A DNA stretch of 64,000 bases from positions 1,922,001 to 1,986,000 of the forward strand of contig NC_089183.1 in assembly GCF_947507565.1 (NCBI RefSeq), in the 5' to 3' direction. This DNA is from Oscarella lobularis. Lineage: Eukaryota; Porifera; Homoscleromorpha; Homosclerophorida; Oscarellidae. A program made the position numbers and the translations under genes. Shown piece after piece: positions 9,711 through 20,730 of the stretch (positions are counted from its first letter, which is position 1; each line of letters begins with the position of its first letter). Below the pieces are notes generated by a model, which searched no databases, was not told where the DNA came from, and worked only from the letters and a program-made list of their open reading frames with translations.

Positions 9711-10140
9711 GTGTCTTTGCATAAGTATCTTATTTTTTCAGGTATTCGACATCTTTCCTTTCTTCTTCGCCGTCTTTCCGGTCGTTGTCCCGTTTCCTTT
9801 GGGCGCGACGTCTGTCATTTTGTGATCAGTCGAAATCAATCAATCGCTGAGGCAAAGAAATTTGGCTATAAGAAATTCTTAACAAATTATTCTGTTTTAG
9901 GAAACTGGGATGTCGAGTATTGTAATCTATGCTGTCATAAAGGTCAAACATTTTTTAAATTATTTTATTAACAGATTAGAGCACACTATGTGAAGAAATT
10001 GGATAGTTTTAACAGTGAACTAAAAAATTTTGGTGAGAAACTTTATGGAAGACTTAAAAGATCTTTTCTTATTTTTTTCTATTTCACACAGGCGTTCTAA
10101 TTACAGCGGGTGACGCCGCGAGCGGTGAGACGCAAAAGTA
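9711..10140 (+). pseudogene. Gene family A, copy 1 (3' exons)
   Basis: An exon-like block (9766-9960, FLLRRLSGRCPVSFGRD, AKKFGYKKFLTNYSVLGNWD) is followed by HYVKKLDSFNSELKNFG and, across an intron (G|GTGAGAAACT to TTTCACACAG, about 10033-10092), by GVLITAGDAASGETQK and a stop near 10140. The same exon order recurs at 35114-35590 and 53490-53665 on the other strand, including the position of the last intron. I do not recognise the protein. Stops and frame changes within the first block suggest this copy is decayed or contains further introns. Product function is unknown. Confidence 0.5.
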
Positions 10141-10239
10141 GAAATTCTGATTTAATTAAATGGCTTTTATTAGAATCAATGCAAATACTGAGATTTCACG
10201 GTAAGTTTGACTTTAGTCGAACAGAGATGCATCCCCACC

Positions 10240-10455
10240 ACTGACGACGTCGCCGCTGCCGCCGTGACCGACGACGTCGCCGCTGCCGCCGTGACCGACG
10301 ACGTCGCCGCTGACGCTGTGACCGACGACGTCACCACTGCCGCCGCCCTCGCGACCGTTGACGGCCCCACCACCGACGACGTCGCCGCTGCCGCCGCCAT
10401 CGCAACCGTGGATGGCCCAACCACCGACGACGTCGTCGCCTCCGCCGCCCTGGCC
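10240..10455. repeat. GC-rich minisatellite (27-bp then 51-bp units)
   Basis: Four 27-bp units built on GACGACGTCGCCGCTGCCGC are followed by two longer units that add CGACCGTTGACGGCCC-like sequence. The plus strand translates as Ala/Asp-rich repeats (TDDVAAAAV). Composition is much more GC-rich than the surrounding DNA. It sits directly upstream of the Tigger transposase frame. Confidence 0.85.
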
Positions 10456-10487
10456 GCCGAGGACTACGTCCATAATTGGCAAAGTGA

Positions 10488-12056
10488 GAGTCACTTTGTG
10501 GTCAGCAGAAGCAGGAAATATGTCGTTTCAAGCAAGAGAATCCAAAAGCTACTCAGGAATGCATTGTGGAACACTTCCAGAAGAAGTGGAAGCTGAATAT
10601 AGGCCGCTCGTCTGTGAGTGAAATTCTTTCTTGCAAAGAAAAGTGGCTTAACCTTGAAGATGGGCAGAAAAGAGTAAAACGGTTTCGTAGTGGTCGTTTT
10701 TCAGAACTAGAAACGGCTCTTTTTATGTTGTTTGGTGAAATGGAGTCCAAACAGGCAATAATCTCGGATGAAATATTAAGAAGAAAAGCAGAACATTTTG
10801 GCGAGTTACTAAACGTCAGTAAAGACAAATTCAAGTTTTCAAGAGGTTGGCTAACGCGTTTTAAGAAACGCTTTGGAATCTCGTTGCGTCGCATTCACGG
10901 AGAGTCAGCTAGTGCTGACCTCGACGTCATTGTTTCTGGCAGAGAAGAGCTAAGAAAAAAACTAGTAAAGTATGCTCCTGGAAACATTTTTAATATGGAT
11001 GAATGCGGTCTTTTCTACCGGATGGAGCCAAATGCTACCCTTGCCACAAGACCTGTATCTGGAAAAAATAAAAATAAAAATCGTCTTACTGTAGCCTTGT
11101 GCGTTAACGCTTCTGGAACTGAAAAGTTAAAACCTCTTGTGATTGGAAAGAGTAAGCGGCCTAGGTGTTTTGGAAAGAAATTCGACCCCAATCAAATTGT
11201 TACGTACCGCAATAATAAAAAAGCATGGATGACATCCATTCTATTTGCGGAATGGCTGCACGATCTTGATCGAAAGATGAACAAAAGTCGTCGGCAAATC
11301 GTTTTAGTTCTAGATAATGCAAGTTCACATATTGCAGGCGAACTAGAATTAACCAACGTCACTCTTGTGAAATTGCCTCCAAACGCTACTGCACATCTAC
11401 AACCACTTGACCAAGGGATTATTAAGAACTTCAAGACACATTACAGAACCATCGAGACGCATCATGTTCTGGAATGTCTTGAAACTGATCATTCTACCAA
11501 AATCGACGTAAAACAGGCTCTCTATTTTATCGAGAAAGCGTGGGATCTTGTCAAACCGGAAACTATTTTCAACTGCTGGCGGCATGCAGGAATAATTTGA
11601 TTTCCCGTCTTTACGCAGAGTGATAATGATGAAGAAGTTGAAGAGAATAGTGACGTAAAAGAATTAGAAGATTTACTTGGGCTTTTGCCTTCAGATGATT
11701 TTGAAATGCTTTCAGCAGAAGCTTATGTTACTGTTGATATAGAAGAAAGCACAGGAGAAACATTGACTGATAGTGATATAGTTGAAATTTTGATTTCGGC
11801 TAATGACGACAACGACAACGACGACAACGACAACAGCGACGACAAGGATCGAATGGAGTCAAATAAAACAGTGTCTGTTCAAGAAGCGCTCTGTTCCATA
11901 CATGTTCTTGCCGCTTTTCTTGATCAAGAAAATGCTCTTTATCAAAACGAAATAAGACTCGTTCAAATGGTCCATCAAAAAATTCAGAGAATGCGCGTCA
12001 CGTCTACACAGCAGAAACAAACTTCTTTGCATTCGTACTTTAATAAGAGTAACTGA
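10488..12056 (+). pseudogene. Tigger/pogo-type transposase
   Basis: The frame contains a CENP-B/Psq-type N-terminal helix-turn-helix (QEICRFKQENPKATQE), a second CENP-B HTH (FKFSRGWLTRFKKRFGISL), and a DDE_1 domain with Asp in NMDECGLFYRM, LVLDNASSHIAG and LQPLDQGII. The C-terminal tail is acidic (DDNDNDDNDNSDD), then QTSLHSYF near the end. It is open from 10488 but has no ATG before the first HTH, because a stop lies at 10485. A single TGA at 11598-11600 splits the body (after HAGII) from an otherwise same-frame tail that runs to 12056. All three catalytic acidic residues remain. Confidence 0.88.
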
Positions 12057-12218
12057 ATTACACTTTCGAATGAGTGATTGAAGTGCAATTCTGTAATAAA
12101 TGGTTTAAGGCACGGCGTTTGTTTTTTAATACGACAGGTGCGAGTAATAAGCAAAATTGTCGGATTATTCGACAATACGACAACTTCGATACTCCGACAA
12201 AAATAGTTAGAACAAACG

Positions 12219-12245
12219 TCGTCGGATAAACGGGGTTTGACTGTA
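12219..12245 (+). repeat. Right terminal inverted repeat of the Tigger element
   Basis: Read outward-in, the minus strand is TA then CAGTCAAACCCCGTTTATCC, the classic Tigger/pogo terminus with its TA target. The matching left terminus was not found between 10080 and 10490, so the left end appears lost. Confidence 0.75.
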
Positions 12246-12752
12246 TTATGTCTTTTCACAGAGGGCACCTGACGTACCTGCCTTCGTTTATATCAGCAAG
12301 GGGACGCAGAAGCAAAAGAAAACGATGATGAGAACAATGTCAGATGCAGGGGGACTATACCTCACGACTTACGGTATATTTTAAAAAATCTGTACCGGGT
12401 ACTTTGATTACGTATACTCATATATTCGAATGTTATTAGAAATGACGGTGACTACTTCCAAGGACGATTTTAGTTTAGCCGCCCTTGATTGGGTTTCTGA
12501 CGCAACTACACTTTTGAAAAATATTGAATTTATATGTATGTTCTTATAGGATTTGGCTATTTGGATGAATGCCCCCGATCGTCGAAAACTCTCAAGAGGA
12601 TTTCCCAAGTTTCAGCAAAACATCGGATAATTCTAACCGGAACGCCGATCCTAAATAATTTGATTGTAAGGGAACCCGAGTTACGTCACCGGTATCAATA
12701 ATATTTTTTTAATTAAATATTTTATACGCTGTTTACCTTTACGACTCAGGAA

Positions 12753-12980
12753 GATCTGCTGGGGACGGTCGCGAACTTCAAAGTAAAATTCGAGGAGCCA
12801 ATCGTGAAGGCAAATTCCCTATAAATAAATACATAAATAAATAAAATTAAGACGATTTTTTCAAGGGACAAAAACGAGAGGCGACTGACGCTGAAAGAGC
12901 TCGTACTCAGGAGCGAGAGGACCAACTCCAGCAGATCATCGAACCGTATATTCTTCGTCGGACCAAAAAGGAAGTTACTG
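12753..12980 (+). pseudogene. SNF2/ERCC6L-like helicase exon pair
   Basis: Two exon-sized pieces match adjacent parts of an SNF2 ATPase. 12753-12803 reads DLLGTVANFKVKFEEPI, the family's LLG-F---(F)E-PI element. After a possible intron (GTGAAG to TTTTCAAG, 12804-12865), 12866-12980 reads EDQLQQIIEPYILRRTKKEV, corresponding to the I-PY-LRRTK-DV motif of ERCC6L/CSB-type proteins. No Walker A or DEAH motif lies nearby and the next frame stops, so this is a fragment. It may be a relic or a captured piece of a host chromatin gene. Confidence 0.65.
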
Positions 12981-13770
12981 TATTTGCAACGCGTTTGTTG
13001 ACTTGGCTTGTTATCTCGCAAAATTTCCTAACGGCCTCACGATAGAGGAACTGGCGTTGACGCATGTTTACCCAGTCACCATCACGGGTTACCCCTCCCT
13101 CGAGGCTGTAATCGCAACTTCATCCAACGTTATTTAAAAGAGCCCGAGAAAGTAATTCGTGTAAGATTATGCTTCTGTGGGACACATCTTCTTGAGTGAT
13201 CCGACGTTTTGCAGTACCAAACACAATACGCGGAAAAAAAGCGAAGTTATTGAAGAAATAACGATTCATGGCGGTGAAAAGTAAAAATGGAAGATTTGAA
13301 AACCCTTTTTTAATTTTTTATACAGCCGAACTTTTCGCGATTGGAGAGCATGCAAACCGTAAGAAGCAGCAATAACCTTTTTTCCTTTCAATTAATGACA
13401 TTTTTTAGAGAAAGTCCAAATAGATCGTTTAAAAGGTAGTCGGAAATTTTACGTCGTGGAGTTTTACAGCTTAGTTACTTTAATGTTAATTTTTTAATTG
13501 CATGTATGCGGGCGGCAACATTGGAGGATGTTGCCCGTCTATTATGCGGACTGCAACATCATTAGGGGGCAAAATCAGATAATGTTGCATTCCTTTTCGG
13601 CCAGAATGCATCTATTTTCCAATTTGTATTGGTTTCATCTCTTCTTGGTCAGTTGCCTTCTTAAGCCCAGACAGGGCGTCGTAAGATCACCGTCTCTATA
13701 AGAGACGGCGTCGTAAGATTGCCGTCTTTTATTATGGCACGACATTCGTGCCAAAAGTCCACAGTTGTCA
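12981..13770. other. Intergenic, no clear gene
   Basis: I see no convincing ORF or RNA gene here. The only recognisable item is a motif near 13583-13612 (TTGCATTCCTTTTCGGCCAG, then AATGCATC) that is the reverse complement of the unit of the minisatellite at 53040-53232. Two small hairpins lie at about 13690-13735 (CCGTCTC/GAGACGG and GGCACGA/TCGTGCC). Confidence 0.6.
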
Positions 13771-13854
13771 TGTCATTTAAAATGCCATTTAAAATGCTAT
13801 GTAAACTGCCACGTAAAGTGCCATTGAAACTGCCATGGAAACTGCCATTGAGTA
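13771..13854. repeat. 12-bp tandem repeat, 7 units
   Basis: Seven imperfect units of TGCCATTTAAAA-type sequence (TGTCATTTAAAA, TGCCATTTAAAA, TGCTATGTAAAC, TGCCACGTAAAG, TGCCATTGAAAC, TGCCATGGAAAC, TGCCATTGAGTA). The array ends about 60 bases before the start of the integrase-like transposase frame at 13912. Confidence 0.8.
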
Positions 13855-13911
13855 ATAGACTTCCACGTCTTTCATTTTTATTCGGGGTCTTCTAACGCAC
13901 TGTTAATCAAG

Positions 13912-15533
13912 ATGGCTGACGTACAGGCTTTGCGACTAAACCTATGTCAGCGCGTTCTTACTATTGTCGGTCTGCTAGAGCGGAGTGATGAAGCGGGTTT
14001 TGCTAGTGATGACAGCCGTTATTCGTGTCTTCTTTGCCTCAATCAAATCGTCGTTCATGTCGTTGGTGTCGTTCATCTTCTTCCAGATTCTGCGGCATCT
14101 ACTGTTTTGTCATGCCTTCGAGCCTGCCTGGAGTGTTAGCAACAGCTTCTGTCAGATGCAGAAACGCCGTCGCATGGATATTGTGCTCCTACGTTGAGAT
14201 CGGCCGTAGGAAGACCAAAATTTGATATAACTGAACGACTACTTAAATATTTTCGCGAAATGGACTTTACAGCACCAGAAATGGCCGAAATGTTTGGAGT
14301 TTCCGTTCGTACGATTTGGCGAAGAATGCACGAGCATGGTTTGACAATTCGTGCATCATACACGCAATTGTTTGATGCACAGCTTTACCAACACGTACGG
14401 GCTTTGAAACAACACTTCCCTGACGACGGTTACCGGTGCATTCTTGGTTTATTACGATCAAGAGACATTCGAGTTCCAATCCGGCGAGTAAAAGAGCTAG
14501 CCCGCTGCGATCCAAATTGTGTTTGCCTTCGGTGGATTACATCAGTTCATCGACGCAGGACATTCATGCAGGCATTGACGGATATTCTCGGATGCCAGTA
14601 TATCTCTCTTGCTCAACTAATACCGTGTTCGAATTGTTTTTGGAGGCCGTTTCTACCTATTAACTTCCTCTTCTCGTGCGAAGCGATAAAGAGGGAGAGA
14701 ACGTCGATGTAGCGTCGTATATGCTTCATCATTCGCATCGGGAAGTTCTAAACAGAAGTATGGTTGTCGGCCAAACCGTGCATAATCAACGGATAGAACG
14801 CCTCTGTAGAGACGTTTTCAAGGAGGGTTGCAGTTCTATAATAGAATTTTCGAGCAATTGGAAGAATGCGGAGTTTCGAACCCTCTTTCTGACGTTGTCC
14901 CTTTTGCTCTCCATTACGTTTATGTTTCCCGAATTAGTCATCACCTTCAGGAATCGGCATACTATAAGTATATGTTAAACAACTGCGGCGAGTGGGATAC
15001 GGTATTTAGAGCACGCTAAATGGCGTATCCCACGAGCATTAGTAGTTGTGTAATTAGCTTATGTAATGGGACGCGATTGCGAGCCCATCGGGAGCGCGAA
15101 TTCAAACGCGATCTGCTACTTTTAACCAGGAAGAGTGGTATATAGACCGGAAGAGTGGTATAACCGAGGTATACCACTCTGATGAGCGCTTCTGATTGGC
15201 TTGCAATCACGTGCCATTATATATATAAGTGGAGTTGGGATTTCTCCAAGTCAATTATGGATTCAAGGAACGCAGTCAGTTTCGCAAAGCAATTTTGCGC
15301 CAGCTAGAAAACTTTGACGTAAAATCCGTCAATATTTAACCAGTTCTACGCTACAATAAATGTTTCCAGGGCATAATTATTCCTGATGACTACGGCGTTG
15401 ACTACGATGGCCCTGTCCCGGCATATGACGACGTTGGCGCAGTTGAAGTTCCTGAAGTACAAGATCTGTTGCCAGAGGAATGTTATCAAGAATTATCCGA
15501 CATTGCTGATCGGGTGCCAGAAAGAAACTGATA
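13912..15533 (+). pseudogene. Integrase-like (rve-type) transposase, copy 1
   Basis: The likely start is an ATG at 13912 (MADVQALRLNLCQRVLTI). After a frame break, 14197-14530 carries a helix-turn-helix block (GRPKFDITERLLKYFREMDF, EMFGVSVRTIWRRMHEHGL) and a linker found in a family of invertebrate and fish integrase-core transposases known to me from memory. The core persists as HAGIDGYSRMPVYLS and [15 protein letters not shown] plus [16 protein letters not shown], giving the second Asp and the Glu; the segment with the first Asp is frame-disrupted. A separate last exon at about 15370-15533 has PDDYGVDYDGPVPAYDD. At least three frame changes make it a pseudogene. A second, differently decayed copy is at 26310-27390. 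Confidence 0.7.
15129..15179. repeat. Perfect 10-bp inverted repeat with a preceding direct copy
   Basis: GAGTGGTATA (15153-15162) is followed 7 bases later by TATACCACTC (15170-15179), a perfect stem. The block GGAAGAGTGGTATA also occurs as a direct copy at 15129-15142. It lies inside the integrase-like element, between core and last exon, possibly intronic. Confidence 0.7.
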
Positions 15534-15626
15534 TGGATTAGACAAGTACTTATTGGTGAAACGTTTTGTGGACATGCATCAAATGCCGGGACAATAGCGC
15601 ACGGTAACACGAACGGTTCCGAACGC

Positions 15627-15662
15627 AGGGGGGGTTGATCGTTAGCGCACTAGGCTGACACG
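15627..15662 (+). repeat. Left TIR of the 5.4-kb element
   Basis: 36 bp starting with A and seven G, ending in GGCTGACACG. Matches 21002-21037 in inverted orientation without mismatch. The left duplication copy GGTTCCGAACGC is at 15615-15626. Confidence 0.9.
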
Positions 15663-15952
15663 CCCTTTTTAAAAGTTCGTTTTTCTGCGCTTGACAACTC
15701 TTTTTGGAGTACCAATACGTAATGGTACGTTTCTTTGGCCAATAGAAATAGTTCAAGATTAGTTCGAATGCTTGCGTACGCTTCTTGAGAGACTTCGTCG
15801 TCCGTGTCTAAAACAGCCCTGCGACCTTCGGTGCCTTTTGCTATGAGATTTCCGCTGATCGCAATCTTTGCTTTACGCTTCCATAAGGCCTGCCATAGCT
15901 CGTGGCGCCCAATTTGCTCTGTCCTTTTCCAACATTCGGTCCGTTTTAGGCG

Positions 15953-16207
15953 ATGGCCACAGCGAACGCTTCAAGCCGGGTTCGTTCGGCCGTACTTCTG
16001 TGGGTCTTTGACGAAATTGACTACGTCATACCCTGCTTTCCCGTGCTTCATGCCCGCCTGCACCGCTGCCGTGTGAAGGTGATAGATGAGAGCGGCGAAG
16101 AAGGAGAACCGATCGATGTTCTAATCAACTCGTCTACGCCTATTAATAGGCGTGCTTGGCCACTTCTCATCACACCAACGGAATCGTTTGACATGAAGGT
16201 AGTGTAA
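15953..16207 (+). CDS. Small ORF in the 5.4-kb element
   Basis: An 84-residue frame (MATANASSRVRSAVLLWVFD, later VIDESGEEGEPIDVLINSST) with no family I recognise. It precedes the HIRAN-like gene by 74 bases and may be an upstream exon of it, since an AG-ended pyrimidine tract is not obvious but the coding bias continues. Alternatively it is chance. Confidence 0.3.
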   Translation: MATANASSRVRSAVLLWVFDEIDYVIPCFPVLHARLHRCRVKVIDESGEEGEPIDVLINSSTPINRRAWPLLITPTESFDMKVV

Positions 16208-16281
16208 TATGAAACTGTGAGAGAAGGATGTCCAGCATATTGAATTTGTAGAAATCTCTACTTGATACATATCGCTTCGAA

Positions 16282-16887
16282 ATGCCAGAGACAAAGTTTC
16301 AGGACTACGTTCCAGTTATCTGGAAGTGGGTTCTGACCGGCAACTCAGGTAACGGTGACAACAGCGACAGCGATAGTGACGGCTATGACAACGACACTCC
16401 CACTGTTGTCAATGACGGAGATGTCGATCATCGCGACACCGATAATGACGACCACGACGACGCCAGTAGCGACCACGACGACACCAGTAGCGACCACGAT
16501 GACGAAGTATGCAGTGTGAATTTCAAGTGTCTTGGTTCAACCCGCCAAGTGGCTCATCAGGATGCTTTGCAAGCAGCAAGAGACGCTCTGCTTACTCGCC
16601 AGCCTTTACATGTGCGACTAGAATTTGAGCCGGAAAATGAGATTGACGCCAATGCCATATGCTTCGAGGTGTGCATAGATGGAAATTGGAAAAGAATAGG
16701 TTACGTTGCGAGAGAGTTGACGCAGTATGTTCGACAGGCCATTGACAGCGGTAAGATCATTTCTGTTTCCGCTCAATGGATAAGATACAGATACTGGCCC
16801 AATTCGGGCTTTGGATTCTATGCTGCGGTTACAGTTACCAAGAGGGGTCGGTGGCACTACGAGGTGTACCGGAAAAGCTCATACTAA
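16282..16887 (+). CDS. HIRAN-like domain protein of the 5.4-kb element
   Basis: An uninterrupted 201-residue ORF starting at ATG 16282. Residues about 20-75 form an acidic, repetitive linker (SDSDSDGYDNDT, DDHDDASSDHDDTSSDHDDE). Residues about 78-200 resemble a HIRAN domain: EFEPENEIDANAICFEV matches the family's R/E-P-N-DANA-I pattern, and RIGYVARELTQYVRQAI matches its G-YI-RE---- element. HIRAN domains bind DNA 3' ends and occur in helicases and in mobile-element proteins. The gene converges on the long minus-strand gene, whose last exon ends only 70 bases away, so the two stop codons face each other. An accessory DNA-end-binding role in transposition is my inference. Confidence 0.6.
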   Translation: MPETKFQDYVPVIWKWVLTGNSGNGDNSDSDSDGYDNDTPTVVNDGDVDHRDTDNDDHDDASSDHDDTSSDHDDEVCSVNFKCLGSTRQVAHQDALQAARDALLTRQPLHVRLEFEPENEIDANAICFEVCIDGNWKRIGYVARELTQYVRQAIDSGKIISVSAQWIRYRYWPNSGFGFYAAVTVTKRGRWHYEVYRKSSY

Positions 16888-16956
16888 TTTTTAGACCTTA
16901 TTCGCAACGCCACTTTTTAGCATTTTTTTAAAAACCATTATGTCACTTATTCCGCA

Positions 16957-19900
16957 CTAATAGTTAGCCCGACTCACCTCGCCGGATTGTGGTAACGGAG
17001 GCAGGTTGACAGGCCCTGCGTGATACTGCTGTCTGATCGATGTCGTGCCTCGGACAATCATCGACGCTCGTCCAATTACTGCTCGGCCGACGTGCTCTCT
17101 TCTGGCAACTTTCATCTTCTCGAGTCTTGTGACATTGCCTGACTTTTTGTCAAAATCCGGCTTGTCTCCTTGATGAAATCGATTTTTCGAACTCGTATAA
17201 TAGTAGAACGGAAGGTAAGGATCGAGCCTCTTGCCAAATTCATGGCATAAAACACGCCATTCGCTTTGCACATTCTTTAGCGTGCAGGCATTTCCCAGTT
17301 GTTCATGAAGCACGCTGAAGAAACACTCGTCGTCATCGGAGGTCGAGGCACGTGGATGCTCTATTCCTTCTACTGAGCTATGGCGACGTCGCAACTCTTG
17401 GCTTTCGATGTTTGTCGTCACCGCTATAACAGTTTCACGGCTAAAGCCAAGCAAGTGCCGAATCGGTCTAAAAGAGGCAACAATTTAATTGTCAGGTGCA
17501 AGTTGGAGAACTCTGCCTAAGCTAACCTGTTGACTTCTAAAAGCGAGAAGTCGTACTGTTCGCGATGCCAGGGCATCAACTCATCCAAGATGTAGTTCAG
17601 GAAGTCGTAGTTGAACTTGCACCTCTGCAACTGCGACAGCCCTCTTTCGTCTGTTGCACGATGCCAGTTTGCAATCACGCGGAAGTAGCGACTTTCGTTC
17701 GGGCGACCAATTTTCTCAAGGTAATCGGCAACTGAAACCGAGAGAAGCCTCTCTGCGTCGCCGACGTCTTGCTTTCGTAGACCTGCTAACGCTGTGTACG
17801 TTAGTGTCGTTTCCGAGGACATCATCACGTCTTTGAGGTACTCCATTTTGAGTCCACTTGGACCACCCTCTCGCGTATGCGAAGCAATCCTCTACAGGGA
17901 CATTTCATTAAGCAAGTTCAATTCTCTCAGCCCACACTTTATTCTTCTGACCTTCACTATGTGATTGTGATCTTCTCTATCGTGAAACTGTCTACCTGTT
18001 AGGTTGTCAGTCTCTGGAACGTACAGAAAAGTACGAAAGGGAATTCCTTCCTCGTCGTATTTTCGAACGGTGCGCCGAAATTCTAATTGTGACAACAACG
18101 ATCGCAGACAGTCACCTTCAGATTCATCGTCATTTGATGCCATGATATCTGCCGTGACATTTCAGTCTAGTAGTGTACATCCCTCATCATCTTACTACTG
18201 TACCTCCAGACCATGTGTGTTTTGCGTAGCCTGCCGGAATAACACTGACTCTCAACGCTCTTACTACTGCAATCCACAAGATCCCGCAATCAAGTTGTCG
18301 TCGAATAAAAGATAACATTTCCGGCGGTACAGCAGGGTTTGAAACCACAGCCTGTTCACAGTCGGCTCCCGCTGCACAACAGACCGTGAAGTAGCCTTGT
18401 AAGGAATGGCTCTTACAGGACTTACTCCGCGGAGTCAGCATATTGCGCAATTTTTCGATTCCAATTTTTGACATTTTTGTCCGGACATTTGCACGAATCT
18501 GAAGAATATTGACTGGCCGGCACTGTCCGCGGCTTCGAAGGCTGTTGAATTCACCGTCGGTGACGAGACCTGCAACAAAATGGTACATAAAGGTTTACAG
18601 ATGAAAATGCCGTCAAACCGCAGACGTCCATCTTTAAATCAGCCATGGCAGCTCGGATTGCTGACGTAAAATGGCGCATTTTCTCGTCTGACAGCCCTCT
18701 GCATGGAATCATCTGTATTGGAACAGCGTATGGCTTCGACAGGCGTTTCTCTGGGCTGATCATAAAGACCATTGCATGAGTAGCTGCCTCGCGAAGCAAT
18801 CGGCACATTCCTTGCACAGTCTGCGGTGCATCATTTCTGATCTACGCACAAAGTTGTTAGACACTGCAATAACAATGAAATAAAATGTTACTGTTGTCAT
18901 GTCAGGGGTAAGTGCAGACATTGCAATGCCAAGGTCCTTCACACGCTCGGCGACGCCAGCCAGTATGCTCACCAATTGTCGCCCTTGCTCCAGCGAATCT
19001 TTCACGTCTCTGATTGTCCACAGGAGACTGTCTTTGCTCTTCCCTTCGCCCCTTTTTTTTTTCGTGCACTGTCGTTCTTTTTCAGCCAACACTGTTACCA
19101 ATTCAAGTCACTCCTGCTCGCTCTATCTGTGCACTTTAATTTTTTCAAGCGAAGAAATGTAGCTCTGAATTTTAGCTTTGAGAAAGCTGACGTCGTCAGC
19201 AACAAGGCAGCGCTCTCGCCGTTTCCCGAGACCGAACGTAGACACCTTGTCTAAAACTGAGTGGTAGACCTCGCTCGCACTCAACACGGCCCCGTCGTTG
19301 AGGTCAACGTCCCCTGCCCATTTATGGTTCACCGACTCTTGTATGCCGGGAAGGACGTCGCAAGCGTCTGCTTTTATCCAGAACGCTGCCTCAGGATGAA
19401 ATTTTTTTGCATCCCTTATTGCTTCAACCTGTACAGTAACAGAGCAGTGCACACAATCAGTCTTCATCATCTGCACTCACTTGGATCTTAGAGTCCTTCG
19501 TGTACTCTTCGTTCTGAATTTTTCGCGCAAAGGATGATATCGAAGGGCAGGCGTTGTTGATTCTTGACTACGAGGAAATTTTCCTATAATTTATGTCTAG
19601 CAGTACGCACAGAGAAACCGACAGTGGCGGGGATCATTTCTGTTTGGCTTAATTTCTCAGTTGTTGCCCATCCCGGTCCCTGATGAAGGCAATGCCATCG
19701 TCCGCCAAAATTGTGATACATTGTGTCTGCCCACGATTGGTAATCCGGAGGGCAGGGCGGAATCTGAATATAAAGCTAATATACTACGTTGACGTCTATC
19801 AAATATTTACCGTCTGTTTATGACTTGAGTTGAAAAAATTAATCTGGCATTCTATGTAACCAGTCGGCATGCGTTCCAAGGGCAATCGAGATGGGCGAGA

Positions 19901-20730
19901 CTTTGCTGCGTCTGGAAGTCCGACACATTTAGCAAGCCCGACAATCATGTTTGAACGCCCAGCTGCCTGCAGATTTCGCATTGCCTGGATGCTGGTCGGG
20001 ACAAAGCCTTTGAGATCGCTGGTGATAGAAAGCTTTGACGCCACAACGCCGTAGCAGCTGTCCAGGAAGTTAATCTGCAAATGACCAAATAGTCACAGTT
20101 TACAATTAGATTAAATGTAATGTCAACGTGCCTGCTCTACAATGTCTAAAGACGAGAACAGAAGAGATAAACAGCTTTCTTCTCGAGACGTCTGACTGCT
20201 ACGTGACGTTGTTGATGGCTCCGCCTGACACGCTTTCGACCTCATCGCGACCGACTCTTGTCCCAGGGACACAAACGCTTCCGAGGGCGACGAGTAGATA
20301 TTTTTCAAATGGCGATGAACACGCCCCATGCACGCCAACGCTGTCAAAATTCGAGAAATATAAATCGGTGGTAAGCACTTTATTAATTGCTACCAGATCG
20401 AGTCGACGTCTCGTTCTCCTTGAACTCATCTGCCGCTGTCTGCCAAATGGGTAGCCTTCGATTGTCAGGTGGCCAGGTCTGAGGCCGAAGGCGGGAGAGA
20501 GACGAACAGAGGTTGAGATCTTCCTCCCGCGTCCAGGGCTTCCAAGGAAAGAGACTCTTCTTCGACACGGGGGGTGCATGGCCCGGGACGACGTTTCGAA
20601 GCGGCCGAGCGCTTTCCCCACTCGGGCGCTGTTGCTTGGAAGCCGGAGTGAGGCCCGTAGGCGTTAGTTCTAGGCGAGTACGCTTCAACCGCGCGACTCT
20701 AGCGGCTATCTGCGCTTCGATGGATTCCAT
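16957..20730 (-). pseudogene. Long multi-exon gene of the 5.4-kb element, candidate transposase
   Basis: At least nine minus-strand exons read as one protein. Exon 1 (20730-20394) is MESIEAQIAARVARLKRTRL and ends at G|GTAGCAATT; exon 2 (20340-about 20133) includes NIYSSPSEAFVSLGQESVAM; exon 3 (20074-19811) INFLDSCYGVVASKLSITSD; exon 4 (19763-about 19610) YHNFGGRWHCLHQGPGW. Then follow AFWIKADACDVLPGIQESV with WAGDVDLNDG (19432-19126), HAMVFMISPEKRLSKPYAVP (about 18780-18610), GLVTDGEFNSLRSRGQ (18560-), RIASHTREGGPSGLKMEYLK (17890-17517) and LLGFSRETVIAVTTNIESQE with HPRASTSDDDECFFS (17454-16957). Similar proteins are, from memory, widespread uncharacterised proteins of cnidarians. Conserved acidic positions could form an RNase H-fold triad (inference). 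A TAG at 17892-17894 and a break near 19125 suggest this copy is damaged. Confidence 0.6.

Noticed and set aside
10207-10596. Ala/Asp-rich plus-strand ORF as the N terminus of the Tigger transposase
   Set aside because: It is in a different frame from the CENP-B-type HTH and consists of tandem repeat translation; no splice pair joins it convincingly.
6594-13854. Tandem arrays considered as CRISPR
   Set aside because: Units are contiguous and diverged, without regular unique spacers, and the context is clearly eukaryotic.
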